Shown here: in pieces, positions 1 through 11,125 of the stretch
Numbering within the stretch: the first letter of the stretch is position 1
Layout of the letters: the number at the start of each line of letters is the position of its first letter
Assembly: GCA_020726505.1 (NCBI GenBank)
Contig: JAHLEZ010000007.1
Location: 1-64,000, forward strand
Source of the DNA: Leptodontidium sp. MPI-SDFR-AT-0119
Taxonomy: Eukaryota > Ascomycota > Leotiomycetes > Helotiales > Leptodontidiaceae
Length of the DNA stretch: 64,000 nucleotides
Reading direction: 5' to 3'
Made by a program: the position numbers and the translations under genes
The notes under the pieces: generated by a model
What the model was told of the DNA's origin: nothing
What the model saw: only the letters and a program-made list of their open reading frames with translations
Databases searched by the model: none

Positions 1-1470
1 TTTTAAATGAATAAGAAGCAAATAATAATCGCGACAATAGCGGTTAGAGAAGGGATAAACTTAGGAGTAATAGAGGTAATACACGTTAAGGGGTATTATA
101 GGATTCTAGATTATTATTAATAAGTAAGGCGGGCGGGACAAAACAGGGAAGTTATAAATTCTATTGTCGTAATTTCAGACAATAATTGGGACTGACTAAA
201 GGATAACTAGAGGCTGAAAGCTAGAGGGATATAAGAGTTAATTAGAACGAATAAGTACAAGTGACGGATTCTAGTAGCGTTTATAAATAGCGAATTAAAG
301 AGATGCGGCGAGGCGGACACGGCGTGCGATAATTACAATAATTAAACGACAAATACGCAAATATTAGACTTACTAACGCCTAAAGTTAAAAGGCCGCGAT
401 TAGAAACGGAGGCTCTTAAGGATGTAGCCTAAGTATTTAGATAGAATAGTAACTCGTTAAGATCTACTATATCTGTGGCCATAACGTCACTAATTAGACG
501 AAAAAGAAGGTACGGTATATTAAGCGAGGATATAATATCGCCGACGTAGTGAATATAAAGCCTTATGTCAATAGAGATTTAGTCTAAAAGAAGAAGTGTA
601 ATATAAACGTCTTCTTCTTTTAAGATTAATATAATAACCTCGGACCTATTATACGTAAAACCACGATTATTATAAGTCTCTATTACCCTATTACGGATTC
701 CTAAGACGCTAGAATATATATCTGAAGGAAGTTTGATAGGTTCGAGTTTAAAGAGGAGGAGAGGTTCGGCTTTAAGGTGAGTTAATCCGCGGGGTAAAAG
801 AAACGAAGGAGGTAATAAGAGAAAGTAAATAAATTCGTCGAGTAAAATTAAGCTTACTAAAGAAACGAGCGAGGTAAGTAAAGTGTTTTTATAAATGAAT
901 AATTAGGCTTACAAATATTTAGGAGTTTGTATTTAGTACGGTTTAAGTAATAAGATAGATAATAGATTTATTATTTGCCACAGTTTTTAAGAAGATCCTC
1001 ACAGAAAGGATAAAAGTAGTAGATTTGTGAGGGGCAATAGAGGTATTGAATAATAGGATAGCGGCGCTATTAGGGCGAGAGAGATACTTGTGGTATTAGT
1101 TGAATAGAAATATAAAGGATATATAGCACGCGTAATTTAAATGCGACTATTGTCGCGATCTCAAGTGTATAAAGAGTAAGAAGGGACTAATAAAAGGAAT
1201 CAGGGACAAGAGGCTTTTGGGGTCCGGTTTATATTAGAAGTGTTATATACTTTAGGGGATTAATAAGTAAAAGACTTGCTAAAACAGACGATATATTTGG
1301 AATGATATAGTAAAGGACGTAGTAGTGTTAGGATTAAAGGTAAAGTGGCTACGAAAGATTTTGGAGGTTTATAGTATTAAGGGTGACGCTAGCGTGACTG
1401 ACTTAGTTAGTATACTATGTGGTAGGGTTAAAGGAGGGGATCAGGTCTTTAAGTATAAGATATAATTGAT
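1..1470 (+). pseudogene. RecQ-like (telomere-linked type) helicase, C-terminal half, RIPed
   Basis: The frame enters from the window edge. It reads a superfamily-2 motif V-like stretch (IIATIAVREGINLGVIEVI), then a motif VI-like stretch with YYxxVRRAGQNREV where RecQ proteins have QxxGRAGRDG. A Cys segment (KRCGEADTACDNYNN, about 290-345) follows, like the zinc-binding tail of fungal telomere-linked RecQ proteins. Further on (about 1,140-1,465) there is another Cys-rich block (KCDYCRDLKC and a later WKCY) and the frame ends near 1,465. Stops inside the frame are nearly all TAA, TAG or TGA at positions fitting Gln or Trp. A functional copy would be an ATP-dependent 3'-5' DNA helicase. The N-terminal half lies outside the window. 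Family assignment is from recalled motifs; the link between the two Cys blocks as one gene is inferred. Confidence 0.72.
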
Positions 1471-3089
1471 TTTTGTATATATTATTACTTAAGTAGAGTT
1501 AATATAGATAATAGGGGATTAGTATTCAAGTTGGTTTAAGAAGATAATTATTTATAAGTAAGTTTAAAGTATTAGACTTAAAGTATTCTCAAGTATTAAC
1601 TTCTTGATTTATTTAAGAAATAATTTAGGACAAGAAAACTATTACTTACAAATAAAAATCTAAAAGGAAAAGTTTAAAAAGGAAGGAGTAAGGCAGATTA
1701 TTATCTATAAAGTTAAGTTAAAAAGGGAAGTCGCGATTAAGTAATGACTCTTAGGGTAAGTAAGTAGCTTTTACTTTATAAATAAGAGCTTATTTAAAGT
1801 CGCGAGATTATTTCAGAACATTAACTTTAAAAAAGCTAAGTTTAGGTTTAGGTAAGCCTTAATTTAGATTTTTATAATAAATTATATAAGTATAAGAGTA
1901 ACTCGCTTTATTAAAGACGAATTTAGTTAACCTTAGATGTATATATAAAGATTATCTACCCTCTTTTATTTATAAATGTCTTAATATTTTATATATATTT
2001 ACCTTAAGTCGAACCTCTTATATTATTACTTTCTAAGTATGTCGTTGCCTAATCTCAATGACTATAGTAAATACACTTACCCTTAAACCTTATTAGTCGA
2101 CTTACCTTTCTTGTTGCCTTATACTTCTTATAAAGTAAAATAATAACTATCCGGAATTAATAGTTAATATCCCTTCTTGATTTCCGAGCGGTTTGTTTGA
2201 TATCTTACTAGTACTAAGTTATAATAATCTTATTAATGTTAACTCTAAATAGGAGGATATATTCAAAAGTGTAATAGGAATTTTTGTAGTTCCGGTGATC
2301 TTTATATAGAGTCTTAATATTATAATAATTAAGTTCCGCATTTATACTTAAGACCAGTAGTCCCTTCGTAAATCGGGCATAGGCATTAATAATAGTCAGC
2401 TTACTATTGCGCTTGATGCCCTTCTTGTCCTAGCGTTTTATAAAGGAGGGAATATAAACTAATTTAATCTTATAAATACTCGTCGTTATTAAGATAAAGG
2501 GTGTCTTAACCCGGTTGCCTTAGTTTACGTGACATTTGAGGGCTTCATAACGGTCTTTAGTAGAGCCTAGTAAGAACTAAGAGGCGCCGGAGAGGAAGCT
2601 AATTATATTATTATTGATTTTACATTCGCTTATTTAGTCTTATACTTTTAATAGTAGACTATTCCTGTCTTTAGTATCAGTAATTAATTCTAATATAAGT
2701 ATTTAAAGATACTTTTCCTCTTCTTCTTTAGATAGAACTACCTTAATTTTTTCCGCTGGAGATAGTTTAATTAATTTTGTTAAGGTCGTAGGAGAAGTGA
2801 TTCCCTGTAGAGTCTTTAGGAAGTCTTGCGAGTTATTAATTAACTTACTTAGTTATAGTTTATTAGAGTAACAAAGTAAAATACGTTAAACCTTATTACT
2901 TCGTTAAACTAATAAAAGCTTAAAGTGCTTCGTGATTCTCGCTTGTTATGTGGGGAATAATAGTCTAAGCTTTCGCTTGAAATTAGTGAGGATCACGAAG
3001 GGAAAAGGAAGGAATTAGAGATAGAGTCATAATTGGCGCTTCGCGCTTATAGGTTCGGGTTGGTTCTTATAACCTTAACCCTGTTTTAA
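1471..3089 (-). pseudogene. Degenerate retroelement-like debris, integrase-like stretch
   Basis: A+T-rich, RIPed sequence without an intact gene. On the minus strand between about 2,500 and 2,220 one frame stays readable, with a stretch KRNSKLTIINAYARFTKG followed by about 50 more residues broken only by RIP-type stops. It looks like part of a retroelement integrase or connection region, but no catalytic triad could be placed. The rest shows no recognisable domain. The short segment 2,930-3,060 is richer in G+C and also unassigned. Confidence 0.3.
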
Positions 3090-4250
3090 ATAATAATTTC
3101 AAATAATACAAATAAAATACTTAAATAAAATACTTAAATAACACAAATAAAAAATACTCAAATAAAACACTCAAATAAAACACTTAAATAACACACTTAA
3201 ATAAAACACTTAAATAATATATTTAAATAAAACAAATAAAATACTTAAATAAAACACTTAAATAACACATTTAAATAAAACAAATAAAATATTTAAATAA
3301 AATACTCAAATAAAATACTTAAATAACACAAATAAAATACTCAAATAAAACATTCAAATAAAATACTTAAATTATTCAAATAAAACACTCAAATAACACA
3401 AATAATACAAATAAAATATACAAATAAAACATTCAAATAAAATACTTAAATTATTCAAATAAAACACTCAAATAACACAAATAATACAAATAAAATATAC
3501 AAATAAAACGCTCAAATAAAACACTCAAATAAAACACTCAAATAACACAAATAATACAAATAATACAAATAAAATATACAAATAAAACACTCAAATAAAA
3601 CACTCAAATAAAACACTCAAATAACACAAATAATACAAATAAAATACTCAAATAAAACACTCAAATAACACAAATAATACAAATAATACAAATAAAATAT
3701 ACAAATAAAACGCTCAAATAAAACACTCAAATAAAACACTCAAATAAAACACTCAAATAACACAAATAATACAAATAATACAAATAAAATATATAAATAA
3801 AACACTCAAATAAAACACTCAAATAAAACACTTAAATAACACAAATAATACAAATAAAATACTCAAATAAAACACTCAAATAACACAAATAATATAAATA
3901 ATACAAATAAAATATATAAATAAAACACTCAAATAAAATATTCAAATAAAACACTGAAATATATAAATAAAATTCTCAAATAATACTCTCAAATAACACT
4001 TTTAAAAAATACACTTAAATAACACCCTTAAATAATACTCTCAAATAACACTCTCAAATAAAACAAATAAAACAAATAAAATATTCAAATAAAACACTGA
4101 AATAAAATATTTAAATAACACCCTCAAATAAAACACTCAAATAACACTTTTAATTAAAACAAATAACACCCTTAAATAACACCCTTAATTAAAATACTTA
4201 AATAATACCCTCTAATAACGCACTCGAATAAATACTTAATTAAAACTTCT
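3090..4250. repeat. A+T-rich minisatellite with higher-order structure
   Basis: About 1.15 kb is built almost only from two units: a 13-mer CAAATAAAACACT (variants with ATACT, ATATT, ACGCT) and a 9-mer CAAATAATA/CAAATAACA. Between about 3,370 and 3,960 the two units alternate in longer blocks: several 13-mers, then the AACACAAATAATACAAAT run, then 13-mers again. This gives a higher-order repeat of roughly 90-130 bp. Both edges decay into divergent units. The strand shown carries almost no G. It is not a telomeric TTAGGG array. Confidence 0.93.
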
Positions 4251-4299
4251 ACTTTAATTTTAAAAATACTTAACTATTACTATTAAATTAAAAAAAACC

Positions 4300-7200
4300 T
4301 TAAATACTCTTTTCTTTGTTCCTTATAACCCTCTTCCTTTCTTTTAACCTTAGCTTAATACTTTAGCCTTATATTTACATTTGCTTTATTATTTTCTTAT
4401 TTTCGTTTTTCTTTTTTCTCTTATAATACTTATAATATCTAAATAATCTTTATATTATTCCTCTTTTAAATTTTAATACCTTTTCCCTCCTCGTTTCTTA
4501 TAACTAAATAAAGTACTTAACTCTTACCTTAATATTTAAATTATAATAATTATAATAATACTTCTTTTGTTTTCTGATTACTTTTATTTTATTTATATAA
4601 TTATAAAAACTGTCTCCTTCTTTTTACTTTTCTTTGACTTTAACACTTTCTGTTTCTTATTTCTTGTTCTTTATAACTATATTTTATAACTCTCGTTTAT
4701 TTTATTTTTAACTCTAATATTAACTCTTTTATTAATACTTTTTTTTATTATATTTTACTTTGTTATATTTATTTTGATTTAAATCTTACTTTTCTTTTCT
4801 AATTATCCTCTCTCTTTATAATTATTATTCTTTTTTAATTATCCTCTTCTTCACTCGCGCTAATAGCTTTAGCCCGTATCCTTGACTCTTTAATAAATAC
4901 CTTTCGAAAACTAATACGCTATCTCCTTTCTTAAAAAACGCCTTGATTTTAATATACTCTTTTATATGCCTATTCCCTTAAACCCTTTTCCACTCTTCTA
5001 ACCTAACTGTTAACTAATAAAACACCTGTAATAAAACACTGGCTTCTATAGCCCCCTAAATTACCTTCTCGTTAAACTATCTCAATATTCCCTTCTTAAC
5101 TTCCGCTTCTTTTTTTGGGCTTAACCACTCGTTTAATCCCTAAATACCCCTCGCTTGTATATATAACTAAACCGCTTAATCTAACACCTTAAATAGCCCT
5201 ATAACTAAAATAGCGGCGATGACTAGTCGGATAATTCCTTTATATTAATATATGCCCCCTGGAACTTACTAGAACTTCTGATCTCCCTTGTAAATTTCCT
5301 CTTATTATATATAAATTTGCTAGGTAACTCTGTAATTATAATAATTAGTATATACTTGAAAATAAACGCGTTATAATGCTTAAACTTTTTTATAAACTAA
5401 TTTATATTCCTTATTTATATACTCTTTAAATGTATACTGGATATTAACTTGACGGCCGCTATACTTCCGAACGTAACATAATAGACACTTACTAACCTAT
5501 ATATTTAATCGATTTTCTAAATCTTATATGTTATAGCCTTCTTACTAATTATGTCCTTAAACTTATAATCGTTATTATTACTACTAAATCTTTTGAGACT
5601 GGAATTCTTTTTATTCTACTGAACTGATTGGATTTGCCGCAAACCCTCGATTAAAACTCTCGGTACTACTCTATAAATATACTAAGGGTGAGCTAAGAAA
5701 TGGACTATTACTGCTGTCGAATCCGTTTATAGGGACGCCGGCGGCTCGAATACTACTGGATGGGATATTAATAGCGCTATCTATTAACTGGCCCTACTTC
5801 TCTTATTCCTTCCGGGCTTCTTTAATATATACTTGCTACTTCGCCTCTAATTCTTTTATCGTAGTATTACTCTCGTAACATATATCGCAACGCTCTTTTT
5901 CGTCCTTACACCTCACCTAATTAATCCTCTTATCTATCTCTTAATTTAAATAAATCCGCTAACACTTAGTACTACTTATAAACCGCTTAACCTTTTACTT
6001 CTTAATCTTCTCTTTTTCTTTCGCTGTTATAGTAATATAAAACTTAGGCGGTTATTGTTATGCCTACTCATACGACTTTTGTAATGCCTCTTACTTTCTA
6101 ACGGGTATTATAATAATGGCTTGACTCTTTAATTTATTTCGCCTGCCTCGTCTACTCTCTTGACTATAATTCCGTATCTAGTAAATAGGCCTAATATAAA
6201 TCACTACCCGAACATCTAGACAGTTAATGCCTAATCTAAATGTATTAGTAGTAATAATAATACGTCTATTAGAACTCTCTTACGCCTTCCGGATCTTATC
6301 TTTAACTGCGGTATTACTTATATCTCGGTAATATACGTAGTAATCTAATATATTACTCACCTCCTAAGTAGTGACAATACTACTACTATATATAATAATT
6401 TTCGCTAATATAAGGTATTTATCTAACTTCTCTTCCACTAACTTATAAACGGCTATAATATCCCTTCTCCTAAACTTATCCTTCTTATACTTAATCGCGG
6501 AATACGTAATATTAAGACGGCTAGTAGGCGATTAAAATATATGGACATCGTCGGCCCAGATCTTTATAATATTTATAAATTCTAGCTTGACATATAGTAG
6601 CAATGTCGCCGTCAAATAAATTATTTACACCCCCCTTTCCACTATCTCGCCTAATCGCCTTATCTTCGGACGGAATTCGGGGGTACTGTCTAAAACCGTG
6701 TAACATTTATTAAATACAAACCGATCTAACTAATGCAACCCTTACAACTGGTCTAAAAACGTCCTAAATGTCTTGTTAACGGCTAACTCTAGGGTGACAA
6801 TAACAATCTGGCTAGGGGAATAACATTGCTTAGGATCTCATTTCACATATGAAATGCCTAATTACTAATATCGTTCTACTATATACTCTTATAATAAAAC
6901 TAATAGGCTAATAATAATAGTAGTGCCGGAATATATACTCTTCGCTAGTAACTAAAACAATAACGTCTTCTTAACCCCCGTCGCTATCACGCTTAAAATG
7001 GGGCTCTAGTACTTTATAATAGCTTTTAACACGGGCTCCTGTAATCCACGGAACTAGGCCTCGCTCCCTAACATCTTCTCTAACTCCGCATAAATGTTAA
7101 TACCCTGTAATCGCTTTTACTAGGCTATCTATGTATCTTATATCTCTTCTTTATATACCTGCCACTTTCTCTTAGCTCTCTTACTCATCTTAACGCCTTA

Positions 7201-10200
7201 ATATATTGACAGAAACCCTAAAAAATAATATCATACGTGGCTAACTCGCCGGAACTTCTCTCGGCGGTTAATAATAGAATTGTCACCTTCTATTAACTCC
7301 CTAGTATAAATTATGCCTATAACATAAGTCCTGTGACTGGCTTGTAAATCCCATGGATTATTCCTATTAGCATTGTCTTTATCCTATTTATTAGCCTCTT
7401 TTAACTTCGTCTTCTCCTCTTCGAACTAGTCTTCTCGGCAATACTGCTAGGATATTGTAATGGTAATCTAGTAGTAACTACTAATATTTAACTTATTAAC
7501 CCCTATCTACTGTATAGCAACTTGCTTTAAAATCTGCCGCGCTTTCTCTAACGTCTACGAACGGGACTGCTATTAGGCTAATAACCTCTTCTGACTTATT
7601 TAGTCCTCGCCCTTGCCTTCTTCTCCTTAATTATCTCTTTCCTGCTCTTTAGAAACGTTATTACTCTCCTTGGACATTTACTACTTTCGCTTTAGGCCCG
7701 TCTACTGCCGGTGTTCTTTTTTCTAACTATCTCCTTATAAAAATAGACTATTGCTTGGTTTCCCCGTCGCCTAAAATTATAACTTCTTCTAAAACGGCAA
7801 CACTAACTACAAATAATATACTAATAACTCCTTAACTTCTCGGGGTAAATACTAGTATACGATCTTGATATTTCTATTGCTCCGATAACCCTTATAATAC
7901 GTGGCTACGAACGCAACTAAACTCTCCTTAATGAAAATGTTTTGTACGCCACTGTACGCCGTGTTCTTCTACCGCATTCTTAATAACTCCGGTACTCTAG
8001 TTAGCTAACCACTGTATAAATATATTAAAACTTATAATAACTCCTAGAACCGCTCCACGTGGCGCTAATACGCGGCTACGGCTTCCCTCTTTAACCTCCC
8101 CGCACTGTCCATGAACTACCCTCTTAACTGCTCCTCCTTATACATCCTCTTATATAACTACTACTGCTTGTATGCTGCGAACTGATTCCGCTCGTCGTCT
8201 AAAAACGACCACCCTACCTAGGTCTTAGACGGCTAGTCCACTATTTTGTCTTAATAGATCAGTGGCACCTGCTTTACATCTACTTCTTAGTCTCCACTCA
8301 TCCTTACTACTATTAACTTCTCAAACAACTCCTCTCTTACCTCCTTAATTAATCTATAAACTATGCCCTGGAATTGGCTTATACTAAATCAGATCTTGGG
8401 ATATAAAATATCATCCCTAATCTATTGGATCTTCCCTTCGGCAATAGTAATATACCGAATCTTAAAACCGTACGACCGACTACAGTATAACTACTATATT
8501 AGCTTAGGGTCTTTGCTATTATAGGCTATAGTCATAAACGAACAAACCAAACCCTGGGTCAAAACGTAATAACTTAATACTCTCTCCCTGGCTACCTCGG
8601 GACTTAAACTACGCTCTTCGTATCGTGTAATAGCTTCCCGTCGCCGCTCGTACGCCTCTTGTACTACTATCAACTGGGCCAACTTAATCACGGCCGAATA
8701 TTTAGGCGTGTAATCCTCGGCATCCAACCACCTATCGTCTTCTCGCATTCCTAAAATAACTAACCTACTAATTAATATACTCTTGTACTCGTCGTCTTGT
8801 AATAGTTAGTTTAATAACGTAATCTATAACCGCAAAATCTGCCGCTAGATCTAGCTTATCCACTTAATTTCCTCGTCTAATTCCTCCTCTTCCCCTCTTT
8901 CTAAATCCCTCTCTTAGTCCTCTTTTTATTACATAAATTCCTTAACGTTCGTCTATACGTCGTTAATAGTTATTTGCTGCCTCTCCGTTAACTTAAATCC
9001 CGGCCGCTTCTTAAGTTTAATACTTTTAGACTAGAATATATAATATATTAACTACTTGTAAACCTCCGTATACTACACGACAGTAGTAATATCTATCTAA
9101 CTATTAAATGGCATTTAGACTTCTTTACTTACCTCCTTTCTATTCGCTTTAAATAATGCCTCTAACCTTACTACTTATTAAATATAATAGTATTATACGT
9201 CTTAAATTAACTAATTAAATACTCGGCACAATACTTCTAACTCTTGCTCGTCCTCCTTAACGGGGGCAACTAATGCTCGTAATTCTTCCTAGTTAAACCT
9301 TTCTGAATGCTTAACCTAACCTATACGACATAACTATAGATTTAGCTCCCGGGATTCCTCTGGCTTAGTAATTTGACGACACTACTCCTCGTCGGCTTGT
9401 TACATCTCCTGGTTTAACCGATTTTTAATGGCCTCTAAATCGACGTCTCCGGACGGCATTACTGGACTAGATCTTGCTACTTGAACCTCAAAAAACTGTG
9501 CCCCCGGTCCCCGGACGAAAAAATGCTAGTAATAGACACCGGTTTTCTACGGCATTTGCACTTCCCTCCCTGTCTTTAGCTGGCCTTTCTTTTGCGGATT
9601 CTCCTAATAATGTACTTAACGGCAATACTCTTAGATCTTCTGTACTTAGCATGCAATGTATTGGCATTAATTACCGTACGTGTCTTGTAATTGACATTTT
9701 AACCCGTCTTTCCTGGGCTGTTATAATATAGGAATGGGGGGGTTACTCGCCGGTGGAAATACTAAATAATTTAACTCTATACTCTTAGTCTTTAAACCCT
9801 AAATGCCTTAGATTGCCCGCACGATATATTCTCGATCGGCTTTCACGGCCTTGTACTTTCCTTTATCCTTTAAATAGGCATTAATATGACTAGGTAACAC
9901 GGCATACTGGCATTCGGAACACACAACGACTCCCTGCGCTAGGAAATGGGTAAATAGATCTATTTTATAAATGTGTATTAAATTAACTTGATTCTTTTGG
10001 TTAGAATTCTTTTGTTTCTCACGTTGTTCTAACTACTCTACGCGTCGCTTTCCTTGACGCGTTGTAAATCCACGCTCTGCCCCTGTACGCCTGATGGCTG
10101 GCGTAATTTCTAATTTTATACATTTGTACGTTTATACTTACTTTATGCTTGCAATTAACGTTTGGGCTAACTTGGCCTGTGTACTTACTTCCCCTATTAA

Positions 10201-10330
10201 AAATAAACGACGACGACTATCTCTTCGTTAAACTGGCCTTCTAATGGGGTTCTGGTGGAAATCTTAACGGGGCTGATGTCGTATATGCTGGGGCCAACAC
10301 ATACTCGAATTTGAGCCGCATCCGAGCCCG
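4300..10330 (-). pseudogene. OrsD/DUF3505 zinc finger plus RecQ-like helicase, RIPed
   Basis: One frame can be followed on the minus strand for about 5.5 kb or more. Near 9,960-9,815 it reads VVCSECQYAVLPSHINAYLKD, the N-terminal Cys/His motif of the fungal OrsD family (DUF3505). 8,748-8,494 is an 84-codon stop-free stretch typical of the middle of these fusions. At 7,005-6,955 lies motif I (ATGVKKTLLF), followed by SGTTIIII and LQEY-like segments. Motif II is at about 6,720 and motif III, LTAT, at about 6,610. At 6,330-6,110 come SSSIVTT, ITTNTFRLGI and a QESRRGRR form of motif VI. Then there is a Cys-rich tail (RCKDEKERCDICYE; KCLLCYVRKYSGRQ) and a Lys/Gln-rich low-complexity end fading near 4,300. 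Stops are TAA, TAG or TGA at CAA, CAG or TGG positions; I found no net frame change between 9,960 and 4,820. The family contains telomere-linked and dispersed repeated helicases. The start is uncertain: open frame reaches about 10,330. Confidence 0.88.
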
Positions 10331-10349
10331 TTTAGGTGTAACCCTAATA

Positions 10350-11125
10350 AACGGACTTGGGTAAATGGACTTGACCCTCTCGGCAAATCTACGCTAATGG
10401 GTTGTATGGGGAAGTAAACGGACTTGACCCCAAGTCTATTTAGGAATTATGGATAGGGCCGGCATCTTTTCTATTAAGAGGATTCTACTAACCGTCTCGG
10501 AGCTTGTTTTCTAGATTTGTTACTTTATAGGGAGGAGGTAGAGCTCTATATCTAGGGCCGGGCCTGATATTGCTTTGTATGCGCCTCTAATAATTCTGGC
10601 CGCTTTCGCTTAAAGTCTCTTTAGGGAGTCGATAGTCTGTTTTGTGTAGCCTTCCCTACGTTTATAAGCGACTAACTATGCCGAACAGCTATACATCATC
10701 TAAGGGATAACAACCGCTTAGTAGATCCTTCTGAGCTCTGTGACACTTGCTCCCTATGTCGAGCCCGCTAGGCCTGTCAAAGCACTAATGGACTTTGAGA
10801 TTTTCGTTATTATGTTCTAAATATAATACTTCTAATTCAGCGCCGTGTCGAGTGTGACCCCGAGATATTTACTGCTTGTAAATAGGCGGACTGCCGTCTA
10901 GTCTACTTGTACTTGTCGGTCAAGCTCTAACTGGCACCTTCTTGTGTAATGGGTGAGCTGGAACTTGCTTAGTGCGAATACTAATATATGTCTTTTTGCC
11001 CACGCGTTAGCTTTTTGCATAGTTTCTGTTAGCCCATTGCAGGTCTCTTCGGTTGAGCTACCCCATCGCAGAATGGCAACATCATCAATGTATCCCGGTG
11101 CTACAGTATCAACGATACCTTCGTC
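10350..11125 (-). mobile_element. Tad1-type non-LTR retrotransposon (LINE), reverse-transcriptase fragment
   Basis: The minus strand at 11,134-10,898 encodes GYIDDVAILRWGSSTEET and continues to SKFQLTHYTRR. YIDD (codons at 11,092-11,081) is the catalytic box of the reverse transcriptase. Further down (about 10,800-10,500), in the same general reading direction, come LTGLAGST, ELRRIY, MMYSCSA, KAARIIRGAY and ALDIELYLLPIK, typical of the segment after the RT in fungal Tad1-like ORF2 proteins. Those later parts carry TAG/TAA stops at Trp and Gln positions, while 10,900-11,125 has none. The element lacks everything upstream of YIDD, as expected for a 5'-truncated LINE. The 3' end is not sharply visible; it merges into the helicase locus near 10,350. 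Confidence 0.82.

Noticed and set aside
3090..4250. CRISPR array or telomere repeat
   Set aside because: Units of 9 and 13 bp with no unique spacers, no cas genes, eukaryotic context, and no TTAGGG-like unit.
6521..6706. 61-codon minus-strand frame as a gene
   Set aside because: It is a shifted frame inside the helicase pseudogene; the helicase text is in another phase.
9474..9731. 85-codon plus-strand frame
   Set aside because: Lies antisense to the helicase locus, with no family features.
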